Part shown: piece after piece, positions 8,053 to 16,132 of the stretch | Numbering within the stretch: the first letter of the stretch is position 1 | How the letters are laid out: each line of letters begins with the position of its first letter | NCBI RefSeq assembly: GCF_014651995.1 | Contig: NZ_BMXY01000002.1 | Location: forward strand, 310,001-374,000 | Direction: 5' to 3' | Origin: Cognatilysobacter xinjiangensis | GTDB taxonomy: Bacteria > Pseudomonadota > Gammaproteobacteria > Xanthomonadales > Xanthomonadaceae | DNA length: 64,000 bases | The notes under the pieces: model-generated | Database searches by the model: none | What the model saw: only the letters and a program-made list of their open reading frames with translations | Told to the model about the DNA's origin: nothing | Position numbers and translations under genes: made by a program

Positions 8053-9765
8053 ATGAACCGCAAGCACTTCGTCGCGCTCGTCGCCCTCGTCCTCGTGCCG
8101 CTCGCCGGCCTCTATCTCGCCGGCCAGCTCGCGTTGCTGTTCCTCGGCATCGACGCGCCGGCGCCGCGCTGGTACGTCTATCTCGACTACCTCCGCACGC
8201 TCGACCTGCCGCAGGTGCGCCCGCATGCTGGGAAGATCCGCGCCGCCGGATACGTCGGCTTCGGCCTGCCGGTGCTCGGGTGCATCGGCATCGCCGCGCT
8301 CGCGATGCGACGCCCCGCGAAAGCCCTGCACGGCGACGCCCGCTTCGCGCGCAGCGGCGATCTCGCGAAACATTGTCTGTTCGACGACGGCCCGACCAGC
8401 CTCGTCATCGGCCGCTACGACGGCCGCCTGCTGCGCCTGCCGGGCCAGCAGTTCGCGATCCTCGCCGCGCCCACGCGCTCGGGCAAGGGCGTGGGCATCG
8501 TCATCCCGAACCTGCTCGAGTACCAGGATTCGGTGGTCGTGCTGGACATCAAGCAGGAGAACTTCGAGCTGACTTCGGGCTGGCGACGCTCGCAGGGCCA
8601 CGAGGTGTTCCTGTTCAACCCGTTCGCCGAGGATCGCCGCACGCACCGCTGGAACCCGCTCGGCTACGTGTCCGACGACCCGGCGTTCCGCGTGTCGGAC
8701 GTGATGGCCATCGGCGCCATGCTGTATCCCGACGGCGCCGACGAGCAGAAGTTCTGGGTCAGCCAGGGCCGCAACGCCTTCCTCGCGTTCGCGCTATATC
8801 TCTTCGACAAGTACGAGCACGAACGTGCCTGCGGCTTCCCCTGCGCGACGCCGCCCACGCTCGGCGCGGTCTACCGGCTTTCGTCCGGCACCGGCCAGGA
8901 GCTGCGCGCTTACCTCCAGTCGCTCTCGCAGCAGAAGTTCCTGTCCGATGCCGCGCGCATGGCGTTCGCGACGCTGCTGTCGCAGGCCGACGAGACCTTT
9001 GCCTCCATCATCGGCACGTTCAAGGAGCCGCTGAACGCCTGGGTGAACCCGGTACTCGACGCCGCCACCGGCGCCAACGATTTCCTGCTCACCGACGTGC
9101 GCAAGAAGCGCATGACGATCTACGTCGGCATCCAGCCCAACAAGCTCGCCGAGAGCCGGCTGATCCTCAACCTGTTCTTCAGCCAGCTCATCAACCTCAA
9201 CACGCGCGAGCTGCCGCAGAACAATCCCGCGCTCAGGCACCAGTGCCTGCTGTTGATGGACGAGTTCACCTCGATCGGCCGCATCGACATCATCGCCACC
9301 GCCGTCGCCTACATGGCCGGCTACAACCTGCGCCTGCTGCCGATCATCCAGAGCATGGCGCAGCTGGACGCCGTCTACGGTCGCGAGCTCGCGCGCACGC
9401 TGGTCACCAACCATGCGCTGCAGATCCTCTACGCGCCGCGCGAGCAGCAGGACGCCAACGACTACTCCGAGATGCTCGGCTACACCACCGTGCGGCGGCA
9501 GAACGTCACGCGCGGGCGCGACGTGTCGCGCAGCGAGTCCGTCGAGCGCCGCGCGCTGATGCTCCCGCAGGAGCTCAAGGCGATGGGCCCGGATCGCGAG
9601 GTGGTGATGTACGAGGGCATCGCGCATCCGGTGATGTGCGAGAAGATCCGTTACTACAAGGACAAACGCTATACCGCCCGTCTGCTGCCCAAGGCGCAGG
9701 TGCCGACGATCGCGGTCGCCGCGCAGAAGACGGTTGACGCGCGCGAAATCGTTTCGATACCGTAG
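8053..9765 (+). CDS. virD4: T4SS coupling protein VirD4
   Basis: Inner-membrane ATPase that selects substrates for the type IV secretion channel. The start ATG 8053 has GAGG about 6 bases upstream. The N-terminus has two membrane segments (about 5-30 and 65-90), followed by the RecA-like motor. Walker A APTRSGKG has K145, and Walker B LLLMDEFTS has D403 and E404. The region between contains the all-alpha domain which, in Xanthomonas, binds the XVIPCD tail of toxins. At 570 residues it has the length of killing-type VirD4 rather than longer conjugative TraG/VirD4 proteins. Being encoded first in the virB operon, with no relaxase gene, supports a protein-secretion role. Confidence 0.95.
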   Translation: MNRKHFVALVALVLVPLAGLYLAGQLALLFLGIDAPAPRWYVYLDYLRTLDLPQVRPHAGKIRAAGYVGFGLPVLGCIGIAALAMRRPAKALHGDARFARSGDLAKHCLFDDGPTSLVIGRYDGRLLRLPGQQFAILAAPTRSGKGVGIVIPNLLEYQDSVVVLDIKQENFELTSGWRRSQGHEVFLFNPFAEDRRTHRWNPLGYVSDDPAFRVSDVMAIGAMLYPDGADEQKFWVSQGRNAFLAFALYLFDKYEHERACGFPCATPPTLGAVYRLSSGTGQELRAYLQSLSQQKFLSDAARMAFATLLSQADETFASIIGTFKEPLNAWVNPVLDAATGANDFLLTDVRKKRMTIYVGIQPNKLAESRLILNLFFSQLINLNTRELPQNNPALRHQCLLLMDEFTSIGRIDIIATAVAYMAGYNLRLLPIIQSMAQLDAVYGRELARTLVTNHALQILYAPREQQDANDYSEMLGYTTVRRQNVTRGRDVSRSESVERRALMLPQELKAMGPDREVVMYEGIAHPVMCEKIRYYKDKRYTARLLPKAQVPTIAVAAQKTVDAREIVSIP

Positions 9766-9988
9766 ACGGCAAGGCGCAATGCCTGCCGATGCAGAGTCGT
9801 CGGCGCTCGGGGAGGAGCACGGTCGCCACGCGCACCGGTCAAGGAGCAGACGCACAGGGGAGTCGTACAGGGATTGGTTTCAGGCCGGCAGGATGCCGCA
9901 ACTCGCGCACCTGTCATTTCAATGGACCCGCCATCGCAGGACGCGCATCCGCGCGCGTTGCGCGATGCGCTCACGCCTACGGTGAGCC
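9766..9988 (+). other. virD4-virB7 intergenic region with a stem-loop
   Basis: A 223-base gap in an otherwise tight operon. Bases 9943-9970 form an imperfect inverted repeat (GCGCATC...GATGCGC with further GCGC pairing inside), ending 18 bases before the virB7 GTG. There is no T run. It may be a processing or attenuation element, or a second promoter may lie here. An open frame covers part of the gap but has an atypical His/Arg-rich composition. Confidence 0.4.
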
Positions 9989-10417
9989 GTGAAAGCGCTT
10001 TCGCACGTCGTTAGACCCGCCATCTTCCTGTTGATCGGAGGCCTCGCCGCCTGCGCGACGCCGCCGCCCGCGCAGGTGCGCGGCCGCTGGAAGCCCGTCA
10101 ACCAGTTCGGCGAACAGCCGCAGGCCATTCCGCTGAAGCCGGCCTACGTCTACTACGCCGCGCCGGTGGATCGCACGCTCAAGTCGCTGCTCGAGCGCTG
10201 GGCACGCGACAGCCACATGACACTGGATTACCGGCACGACTCGGACTTCACGCTCTACCGGCCCGTCGCCGACGTGCGCGGCAACGACTTGCAGGCCGCA
10301 CTCGGCCAGCTCGGCGCGCTGTACGCACCGCAGCAGGTCGCGATCGGCATCGAGGCCGATCGCATCGTCGTGCGCCGCGCCGATGCGGCGGCGCCCATCT
10401 CCACGACCACGCCCTGA
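9989..10417 (+). CDS. virB7: VirB7 outer-membrane lipoprotein with secretin-like N0 domain
   Basis: Part of the outer-membrane core complex with VirB9 and VirB10. GTG start. Signal peptide with lipobox LAAC, lipidated cysteine C22. After a short linker comes the WKPVN motif (residues 34-38), which matches the VirB9-binding segment known in Xanthomonas VirB7. Residues about 53-133 form a compact alpha/beta domain (TLKSLLERWARDSHM, then NDLQAALGQL and IEADRIVVRR) of the N0/STN type seen in secretins and TonB receptors. Classical Agrobacterium-type VirB7 is only about 45-55 residues and lacks this domain, so the 142-residue length is diagnostic of the Xanthomonadales killing T4SS. Confidence 0.9.
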   Translation: MKALSHVVRPAIFLLIGGLAACATPPPAQVRGRWKPVNQFGEQPQAIPLKPAYVYYAAPVDRTLKSLLERWARDSHMTLDYRHDSDFTLYRPVADVRGNDLQAALGQLGALYAPQQVAIGIEADRIVVRRADAAAPISTTTP

Positions 10418-10428
10418 CGGAGCCGTCC

Positions 10429-11343
10429 ATGAAATCGCGTTCGGGTAACGACGGCAGCCGCGTGGAGCACGCGATCGGCCGTGCGGTGAACTACGAGCTG
10501 ACGCTGGCCGACCAGGCCCGTCGCAGCGAGCGGCGCGCTTGGTGGGTAGCGGGCACGTCCTGCGCCATCTCGCTGATCCTCGCGGGCGGCTATTTCTATT
10601 TCCTGCCGCTGAAGGAGAAGGTGCCGTACCTGGTGATGGCGGATGCCTATACCGGCACGGCCACCGTCGGCCGGCTCAACGGCGACTGGAGCCGCAACGA
10701 CATCACGCTGAGCGAGGCAGTCAACAAGAGCAACGTCGCGCACTTCGTGCTGGCGCGCGAGTCATACGACATCGCGTTGATGCGCCTGCGCGACTGGACG
10801 ACTGTGTACACGATGGCGTCGCCCAGCGTCGCCGCCGGCTATACGGCGCTGCATGGTCGCGACAATGCCAACCGCCCGTACAACACCTACGGCGACAAGG
10901 CGGCGATACGCGTCAAGATCCTCAGCATCACGCTGATCAACGACGGCGACGGCCGCCCGAACGGCGCGACGGTGCGTTTCCAGCGCACGCTCTACGACAA
11001 GGCGACCGGCCGCACTGCGCCGCTCGACAGCAAGATCGCCACGCTCGGCTTCACCTACAAGGCGAACCTGGCGATGGACGAGAAATACCGCATCGAGAAC
11101 CCGCTCGGCTTCCAGGTCACCACCTACCGCGTCGACAACGACTATGCCGAGGCGCCGCCGGTGACATCCGAACTGCCGGCATTGCCGCTGCCGGACGCGG
11201 GCGCGGCCAGCGCCGCGCTGCCCCCCACGGACGCCATGCCCGCCACGATGCCGGCGGAGCCTGTCGCGATGCCCGCTGCAGCCACTACGCGGCCCGATGC
11301 CGCCACCGCTACCCGTCCGGGCCCCGGAGCCGCTCCCCGATGA
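10429..11343 (+). CDS. virB8: T4SS inner-membrane protein VirB8
   Basis: Bitopic inner-membrane assembly factor. A short cytoplasmic N-terminus is followed by one membrane helix (about residues 37-58) and the periplasmic VirB8 domain, recognisable by SNVAHFVLARESYDIALMRLRDW and the RIENPLGFQVTTYRVDNDY end. The last ~55 residues form a Pro/Ala/Thr-rich tail, longer than in Agrobacterium VirB8. It starts 11 bases after virB7, and its stop overlaps the virB9 ATG (ATGA). Confidence 0.93.
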   Translation: MKSRSGNDGSRVEHAIGRAVNYELTLADQARRSERRAWWVAGTSCAISLILAGGYFYFLPLKEKVPYLVMADAYTGTATVGRLNGDWSRNDITLSEAVNKSNVAHFVLARESYDIALMRLRDWTTVYTMASPSVAAGYTALHGRDNANRPYNTYGDKAAIRVKILSITLINDGDGRPNGATVRFQRTLYDKATGRTAPLDSKIATLGFTYKANLAMDEKYRIENPLGFQVTTYRVDNDYAEAPPVTSELPALPLPDAGAASAALPPTDAMPATMPAEPVAMPAAATTRPDAATATRPGPGAAPR

Positions 11344-12107
11344 ACCGTACCCATGCGCAGATCCTCACCGGCGTGCTGGCCGTGCTGCTCGGGCTTGCGC
11401 CCGGCGCCACGCAGGCCGCCGCGGTGCAGGACTACGACTACGTCGAGAACCGCATCTATCCGATCCGCACCGGCCTCGGCATCACCACGCAGATCGAGCT
11501 CTCGCCCAGCGAGAACGTCATCGACTACAGCACCGGCTTCTCCAGCGGCTGGGACATCAGTCGGCGCGACAACGTCTTCTACGTAAAGCCCAAGAACGTC
11601 GACGTCGACACCAACCTGCTGATCCGCACCGAAACGCATTCCTACATCCTTGAGCTGCGCGTGGTCGCCACGGACTGGCGCGCGCTCGACCAGGCCAAGG
11701 ACGCGGGTGTGCAGTACAAGGTCGTCTTCCACTATCCGGAGGACGCGCGCTTCAAGGCCGCGCCGGACAAGGCAGTCGAGCCGTCGCCGGAGCTCAGCGT
11801 CGCGCTCGACAGCTCGCGGGCCTACAACTTCGACTACGAGTACAGCACGCGCACGAAGCTCAAGGCGCTGGTGCCGGCGAACGTCTACGACGATGGCCGT
11901 TTCACCTATATCCAGCTGCCCGAGACCACCGCGTTCCCGACCGGCTCGTTCCCGGCGGTCTTCGCCAGCGAGAAGGAAAACGGCGACGAGTTCGTGGTCA
12001 ATACGACGGTGCAGGGCAATACGATCGTCGTCCACGGCACCTACCGCTATCTCGTGATCCGCCACGGCCGCAACGTCGTCGGCCTCCGAAGGAATCCGCG
12101 CCCGTGA
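11340..12107 (+). CDS. virB9: T4SS outer-membrane complex protein VirB9
   Basis: Periplasmic/outer-membrane ring protein of 255 residues that pairs with VirB7 and VirB10. A signal peptide ends near residue 28 (ATQAAA). The N-terminal domain has the conserved YPIRTGLGITTQIELS stretch and the NLLIRTE strand. The C-terminal domain, which binds VirB7, has the typical FTYIQLP and HGTYRYLVIRHGRNVVGLRR. It overlaps both neighbours by four bases (ATGA with virB8, GTGA with virB10), showing tight translational coupling. Confidence 0.95.
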   Translation: MNRTHAQILTGVLAVLLGLAPGATQAAAVQDYDYVENRIYPIRTGLGITTQIELSPSENVIDYSTGFSSGWDISRRDNVFYVKPKNVDVDTNLLIRTETHSYILELRVVATDWRALDQAKDAGVQYKVVFHYPEDARFKAAPDKAVEPSPELSVALDSSRAYNFDYEYSTRTKLKALVPANVYDDGRFTYIQLPETTAFPTGSFPAVFASEKENGDEFVVNTTVQGNTIVVHGTYRYLVIRHGRNVVGLRRNPRP

Positions 12108-13345
12108 GCCAGAACACCAGCAACCCCTACGAGCAGGCCTACGCGGCCGCGCCGGCGGACGCGGCGGCGAATCCCTACATGAACATGCAGCACGCGGCGC
12201 CACCGCCCGACCTCGATGCCGCTGCGCCCTCGCTTCGCAACGAAGAGCAGCAGCGCGTGAACCGCAAGGCGCTGGTGTTCCTGGCGGGGATCGTCGGGCT
12301 GCTGGCGCTCATGGCCGTCGTCGTCTTCAAGAACGCGACCGGCAAGGACGCGCCCGAGAAGCCGATGGAGGAGCAGGTCAGCATCCCGACGCTCAGCGAC
12401 GCCAATACGCCGCCCCTGCCGCCGACGTCGCGCGCACCGATCCAGCCGATCGACGTGCAACCCATGGCGCAGGAACCACTGCCGCCGCTACCGCCACAAG
12501 CGGCCTATGACGCGTCCGCCATGCCGCCTCCGGCGCCGGGCATGCCGATGACGCAGGCGGGCGCGCGTCCGCCGACGCTCATGGAGCGCCGCATGGGAGT
12601 CGACCCGCAGGCCGGCATGGGCGCCGCCGGGCAGCCCAACAATGCGTATGCGCAGGCCGTGGCGATGACGCAGGCGGCAATGGGCGGCCAAGCCGCGAAG
12701 CCCGCTGAAGCTTCCACCGACGAGAACCGCCGCAAGTCGACCAGTGCGCGCTTTCTCCGCAACCCCGACGCACTGCTGATGCGCGGCACCACGCTGCGCT
12801 GCGTGCTCTCGGCCCGGATTATCAGCGAGGCCGACGGTTTCACGTCCTGCGCCCTCACCGAGCCCGTGTATTCGACGAACGGCCGCAGCCTGCTGCTTCC
12901 GCGCGGTTCCAAGATCTACGGCAGTTACCAGGCGCGTCCCAAGGGGGACCGTATCGAGGTCGTCTGGGATCGAATCGTGACGCCCGGCAACGTGGACGTG
13001 AACATGTCGAGCCCCGGCGTCGACGGTCTCGGCAGCGCCGGCGTGCCCGGCCATCTCGACTCGCACTGGGCCTCCCGGCTCACGTCGGCGGTGATGGTCA
13101 GCCTGCTCAGCGACGCGTTTAAATACGCCGCCGCGGAAAACGGCCCGGCCAGCGCGACGATCTCCCAGGGGGTCGTGGTGGTGTCGCCCTTCGAGAGCAA
13201 TACTGCACGCACGCTCGACCGCATCGCCAACCAGGCCGCGGAGCAGGCGATGTCGCGGCCGCCGACGGTGACCATCAACCAAGGCACGGTGCTGAACGTC
13301 TACGTCGCGCGCGACGTAGATTTCTCCGAGGTGCTCGGCCGCTGA
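12104..13345 (+). CDS. virB10: T4SS scaffold protein VirB10
   Basis: Spans both membranes and links the inner-membrane ATPases to the outer ring. GTG start. The cytoplasmic N-terminus (about 54 residues, Ala/Tyr/Pro-rich with two NPY motifs) precedes a single membrane helix at 55-75. A long Pro-rich periplasmic linker (about 95-205) follows, then the TrbI/VirB10 beta-barrel domain with LRCVLSARIISEADGFTSC, LLLPRGSKIYGSY and the NVYVARDVDFSEV end. Length is 413 residues. Confidence 0.95.
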   Translation: MSQNTSNPYEQAYAAAPADAAANPYMNMQHAAPPPDLDAAAPSLRNEEQQRVNRKALVFLAGIVGLLALMAVVVFKNATGKDAPEKPMEEQVSIPTLSDANTPPLPPTSRAPIQPIDVQPMAQEPLPPLPPQAAYDASAMPPPAPGMPMTQAGARPPTLMERRMGVDPQAGMGAAGQPNNAYAQAVAMTQAAMGGQAAKPAEASTDENRRKSTSARFLRNPDALLMRGTTLRCVLSARIISEADGFTSCALTEPVYSTNGRSLLLPRGSKIYGSYQARPKGDRIEVVWDRIVTPGNVDVNMSSPGVDGLGSAGVPGHLDSHWASRLTSAVMVSLLSDAFKYAAAENGPASATISQGVVVVSPFESNTARTLDRIANQAAEQAMSRPPTVTINQGTVLNVYVARDVDFSEVLGR

Positions 13346-13354
13346 GCCGCAGAC

Positions 13355-14389
13355 ATGGATGGCGACGCCCCTCTCGCACGCGTTTCGGACGACTTCCTCT
13401 CGTACCAGTACGAGGTGCTCGGCATCCTCGAGCACATGGCGTCGCCGGACGTCACCGAGATCTGCATCAATCGCCCCGGCGAACTCTGGATCGAGACGCG
13501 CCAGGGCTGGCAGTGCCTGGACGTGCCGAGCCTTACCTTCGAGCGCGCGCGGCAGTTCTGCACCGCGGTCGTCAACGAGAGCAACACGGGCCAGCGCATC
13601 ACCGACACCGATCCGGTCGTGTCGCTCACGTTCCCGACGGGGCAGCGCGCGCAGTTCGTGATCCCGCCGGCCTGCGACGCCGGCAAGGTGTCGATCACCA
13701 TCCGTCTGCCGTCGCGCCATACCAAGACGCTGGCCGAATACCAGCGGGATGGCTTCTTCGAGCAGATCCTCGAGCAGGGTGCCGGCCTCGCCGAGCACGA
13801 CCGCGAGCTGCTGGAGCTGCGCAGCCAACGCAATTACGGCGAGTTCTTCCGCAAGGCGGTGCACTACAAGAAGAACGTGGTCGTGTCGGGTGCCACCGGC
13901 AGCGGCAAGACCACCTTCATGAAGTCGCTTGTCAACCACATTCCCGACGACGAGCGTCTGGTGACGATCGAGGACGCCCGGGAGCTCTTCATCGCGCAGC
14001 CCAACGTCGTCCATCTGCTGTACTCGAAAGGCGGGCAGAGCACCAGCAACGTCACCGCCAAGAGCTGCATGGAGGCCTGCCTGCGCATGAAGCCCGACCG
14101 CATCATCCTGGCCGAGCTGCGCGGCGACGAGGCCTTCTACTTCATCCGCAACTGCGCCTCGGGCCATCCCGGCTCGATCACCAGTTGCCATGCGGGAAGC
14201 ACGTCGCAGACCTGGGACCAGCTCGCGCTCATGGTCAAGGCATCGGCCGAGGGCGCTGGGCTGGAGTTCGCGGTCATCAAGCGGCTCCTGATGATGACGA
14301 TCGACATCGTCGTGCACATCAAGGCGCATGCCGGGCGCCGCTACATCACCGGCATCGACTTCGATCCGCAGCGTTCAGTGGCGGGCTGA
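13355..14389 (+). CDS. virB11: T4SS hexameric ATPase VirB11
   Basis: Cytoplasmic traffic ATPase that powers assembly and switches VirB4 between pilus and export states. N-terminal domain with EICINRPGELWIET. RecA domain with Walker A GATGSGKTT (K185), Asp box VTIEDARELF, Walker B IILAELRGDEAF and the His box SGHPGSITSCHAGS. At 344 residues it is of normal length. It starts 9 bases after virB10, ATG 13355. Confidence 0.96.
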   Translation: MDGDAPLARVSDDFLSYQYEVLGILEHMASPDVTEICINRPGELWIETRQGWQCLDVPSLTFERARQFCTAVVNESNTGQRITDTDPVVSLTFPTGQRAQFVIPPACDAGKVSITIRLPSRHTKTLAEYQRDGFFEQILEQGAGLAEHDRELLELRSQRNYGEFFRKAVHYKKNVVVSGATGSGKTTFMKSLVNHIPDDERLVTIEDARELFIAQPNVVHLLYSKGGQSTSNVTAKSCMEACLRMKPDRIILAELRGDEAFYFIRNCASGHPGSITSCHAGSTSQTWDQLALMVKASAEGAGLEFAVIKRLLMMTIDIVVHIKAHAGRRYITGIDFDPQRSVAG

Positions 14390-14493
14390 CGGGCGGCATC
14401 GGCTGGGGATTTGAAGGCGTTGACAATGCGTCGCCACGCATGAGTCAATCATCGGGACTTCGTCGGCAGGATCGCGGCGAAGGTGCAAGGACG

Positions 14494-15336
14494 ATGCACG
14501 CGAATGGATTCGCCGCGGCGACCCCATTGCGTGCAGGCAATGAGACAGGGGGTCACGTGTTGCCTGGCATGGAGCTGATGGGCTGTCAGAATCTGGCGGT
14601 CCCCGCGGACGTGATGCATCACGTCGTTCGCGTCGAATCCTCGTTCAATCCGTACGCCATCGGCGTCGTCGGCGGCCGCCTCGCGCGCCAGCCCGCCAAT
14701 CTCGCCGAAGCGCTCGCCACCGTGCGGATGCTCGAGAGCCGCGGCTACAACTTCTCGCTGGGGCTGGCGCAGGTCAACCGCCATAACCTTGCGAAGTACG
14801 GCCTGGCGTCCTACGAGCAGGCGTTCCAGGCCTGCCCGAACCTGCAGGCCGGCTCGCGGATCCTTGCCGAATGCCATGGTCGTTCGAAGGGCGACTGGGG
14901 CAAGTCCTTCAGCTGTTACTACTCCGGCAACTTCACGACGGGCTTCCGCGAGGGCTACGTCCAGAAGATCTACGCGTCTATGCGCACGGCGCCGCCCGCC
15001 GATGCCGGTGCGATCGCCGTGTATGGCGCGCCCCGTCGGCGCATGACTACGGCTACCCGCTATCCGCTCAGGGCGACGGATCCGCCCGCCGTGCAGGGAA
15101 GGGCTGTCGCGGCCGTCTCGCGGGTCGAGCCGGTGGTGCCGACGATTGCCGCGCAGCCCAAAGCCGTCCCGTCTGTGCGATCCGGTGCATCCGATGCAAC
15201 CGGCGATCTCGTTGTGCTGCAGCCCGATGGCGCCGCGCCGCGCGTCGCGGTCAACAGCGCATCCGAAGGCGGCGGCGTGGCCGGCGCTCCACCCCCCGCG
15301 TCCGACGCCATCCGCGACAGCGCATTCGTGTTCTGA
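14494..15336 (+). CDS. virB1: VirB1-type lytic transglycosylase of the T4SS
   Basis: Opens peptidoglycan so the secretion channel can pass. The SLT domain shows the catalytic glutamate E48 in RVESSFNPYA, GLAQVNRHNLAKYGL and the AECHGRSKG region. The C-terminal ~110 residues are low-complexity Ala/Pro/Arg/Val sequence. The start is uncertain. ATG 14494 has GAAGG about 10 bases upstream; ATG 14440 (longer) and GTG 14557 (preceded by AGGGGG) are alternatives. None gives an obvious Sec signal peptide, unlike Agrobacterium VirB1. Here virB1 follows virB11, which is the Xanthomonas-type order. Confidence 0.88.
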   Translation: MHANGFAAATPLRAGNETGGHVLPGMELMGCQNLAVPADVMHHVVRVESSFNPYAIGVVGGRLARQPANLAEALATVRMLESRGYNFSLGLAQVNRHNLAKYGLASYEQAFQACPNLQAGSRILAECHGRSKGDWGKSFSCYYSGNFTTGFREGYVQKIYASMRTAPPADAGAIAVYGAPRRRMTTATRYPLRATDPPAVQGRAVAAVSRVEPVVPTIAAQPKAVPSVRSGASDATGDLVVLQPDGAAPRVAVNSASEGGGVAGAPPPASDAIRDSAFVF

Positions 15337-15392
15337 ACCCCAATCCCATCACGCGGCGTCGTGCCGCTTCCCGCAAGACCAGGAGTCGACCC

Positions 15393-15716
15393 ATGAAGTC
15401 AATGAAGACGATCAAGAACGCCGTGTCCTCGGCCCTCATCGGCGCCACGCTGCTGCCGGCGATGGCGTATGCGCAGGCCACGGGCGGCGGTGGTGATTTC
15501 ACCGAGACCGGTGCGACCACCAAGAAGTTCTTCGACAACGTCAACGGCCTGCTCAACGTGGCGTCGATCTCGGTGGTCACGATCGCCGTGATCTTCGCCG
15601 GCTACCAGATCGCATTCGCGCACAAGCGCATCGCCGACGTCGCGCCGATCCTGATCGGCGGCTTCCTGATCGGCGCAGCGGCTCAGGTCGCCAAGATGCT
15701 GATCGGCGGGACCTGA
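15393..15716 (+). CDS. virB2: T4SS pilin VirB2
   Basis: Major pilin-like subunit, 107 residues. The start ATG 15393 follows AGGAG by 7 bases. A signal peptide with the likely cleavage site AMAYAQA is followed by a Gly-rich, Thr-rich stretch and two hydrophobic helices separated by a short positive loop (HKR), the layout of the VirB2/TrbC family. Its position between virB1 and virB3 fits. Confidence 0.9.
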   Translation: MKSMKTIKNAVSSALIGATLLPAMAYAQATGGGGDFTETGATTKKFFDNVNGLLNVASISVVTIAVIFAGYQIAFAHKRIADVAPILIGGFLIGAAAQVAKMLIGGT

Positions 15717-15734
15717 GAGCGGCAGCCGGTCGCC

Positions 15735-16049
15735 ATGCAGAAGAACGTCCTGTTCCGAGGCTGCACGCGCCCGCCCATGTTCATGGGCGTGCCGTACGTG
15801 CCCTTCTTCATCGGCGCCGGCAGCGTGATCCTGCTGTCGTTCTACACCAACATGTTCTTCCTGGTGCTGCTGCCGGTGGTGATCTTCATCATGCGGCAGA
15901 TGGCGCGACGCGACGAAATGATCTTTCGCCTGCTCGGGCTCAAGCTCCAGGTGCGCATGAAGGTGCGCAATCTCGACCGACACGACGGCATGTGGGTGTT
16001 CTCGCCCAACACCTACCGGGATTCACGCAAGAAGTATCCGGATCGCTGA
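15735..16049 (+). CDS. virB3: T4SS inner-membrane protein VirB3
   Basis: Small protein of 104 residues with two adjacent hydrophobic segments after an N-terminal LFRGCTRPPMFMGVPY motif, which defines the VirB3/TrbD family. The polar C-terminus (WVFSPNTYRDSRKKYPDR) is typical. It acts with VirB4 at the base of the channel. Starts 18 bases after virB2. Confidence 0.9.
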   Translation: MQKNVLFRGCTRPPMFMGVPYVPFFIGAGSVILLSFYTNMFFLVLLPVVIFIMRQMARRDEMIFRLLGLKLQVRMKVRNLDRHDGMWVFSPNTYRDSRKKYPDR

Positions 16050-16132
16050 GCGCCTCCGCGATCCCTCCGCCGACGGCCCGCGAGGTGCCGTCGGCGCCCG
16101 TTTCGACACCGCAGCACGGCATCGAGTGCCCC

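Noticed and set aside
9734-9985. Possible 83-residue gene in the virD4-virB7 gap
   Set aside because: It overlaps the end of virD4, has an atypical Arg/His-rich composition and lacks a good ribosome site.
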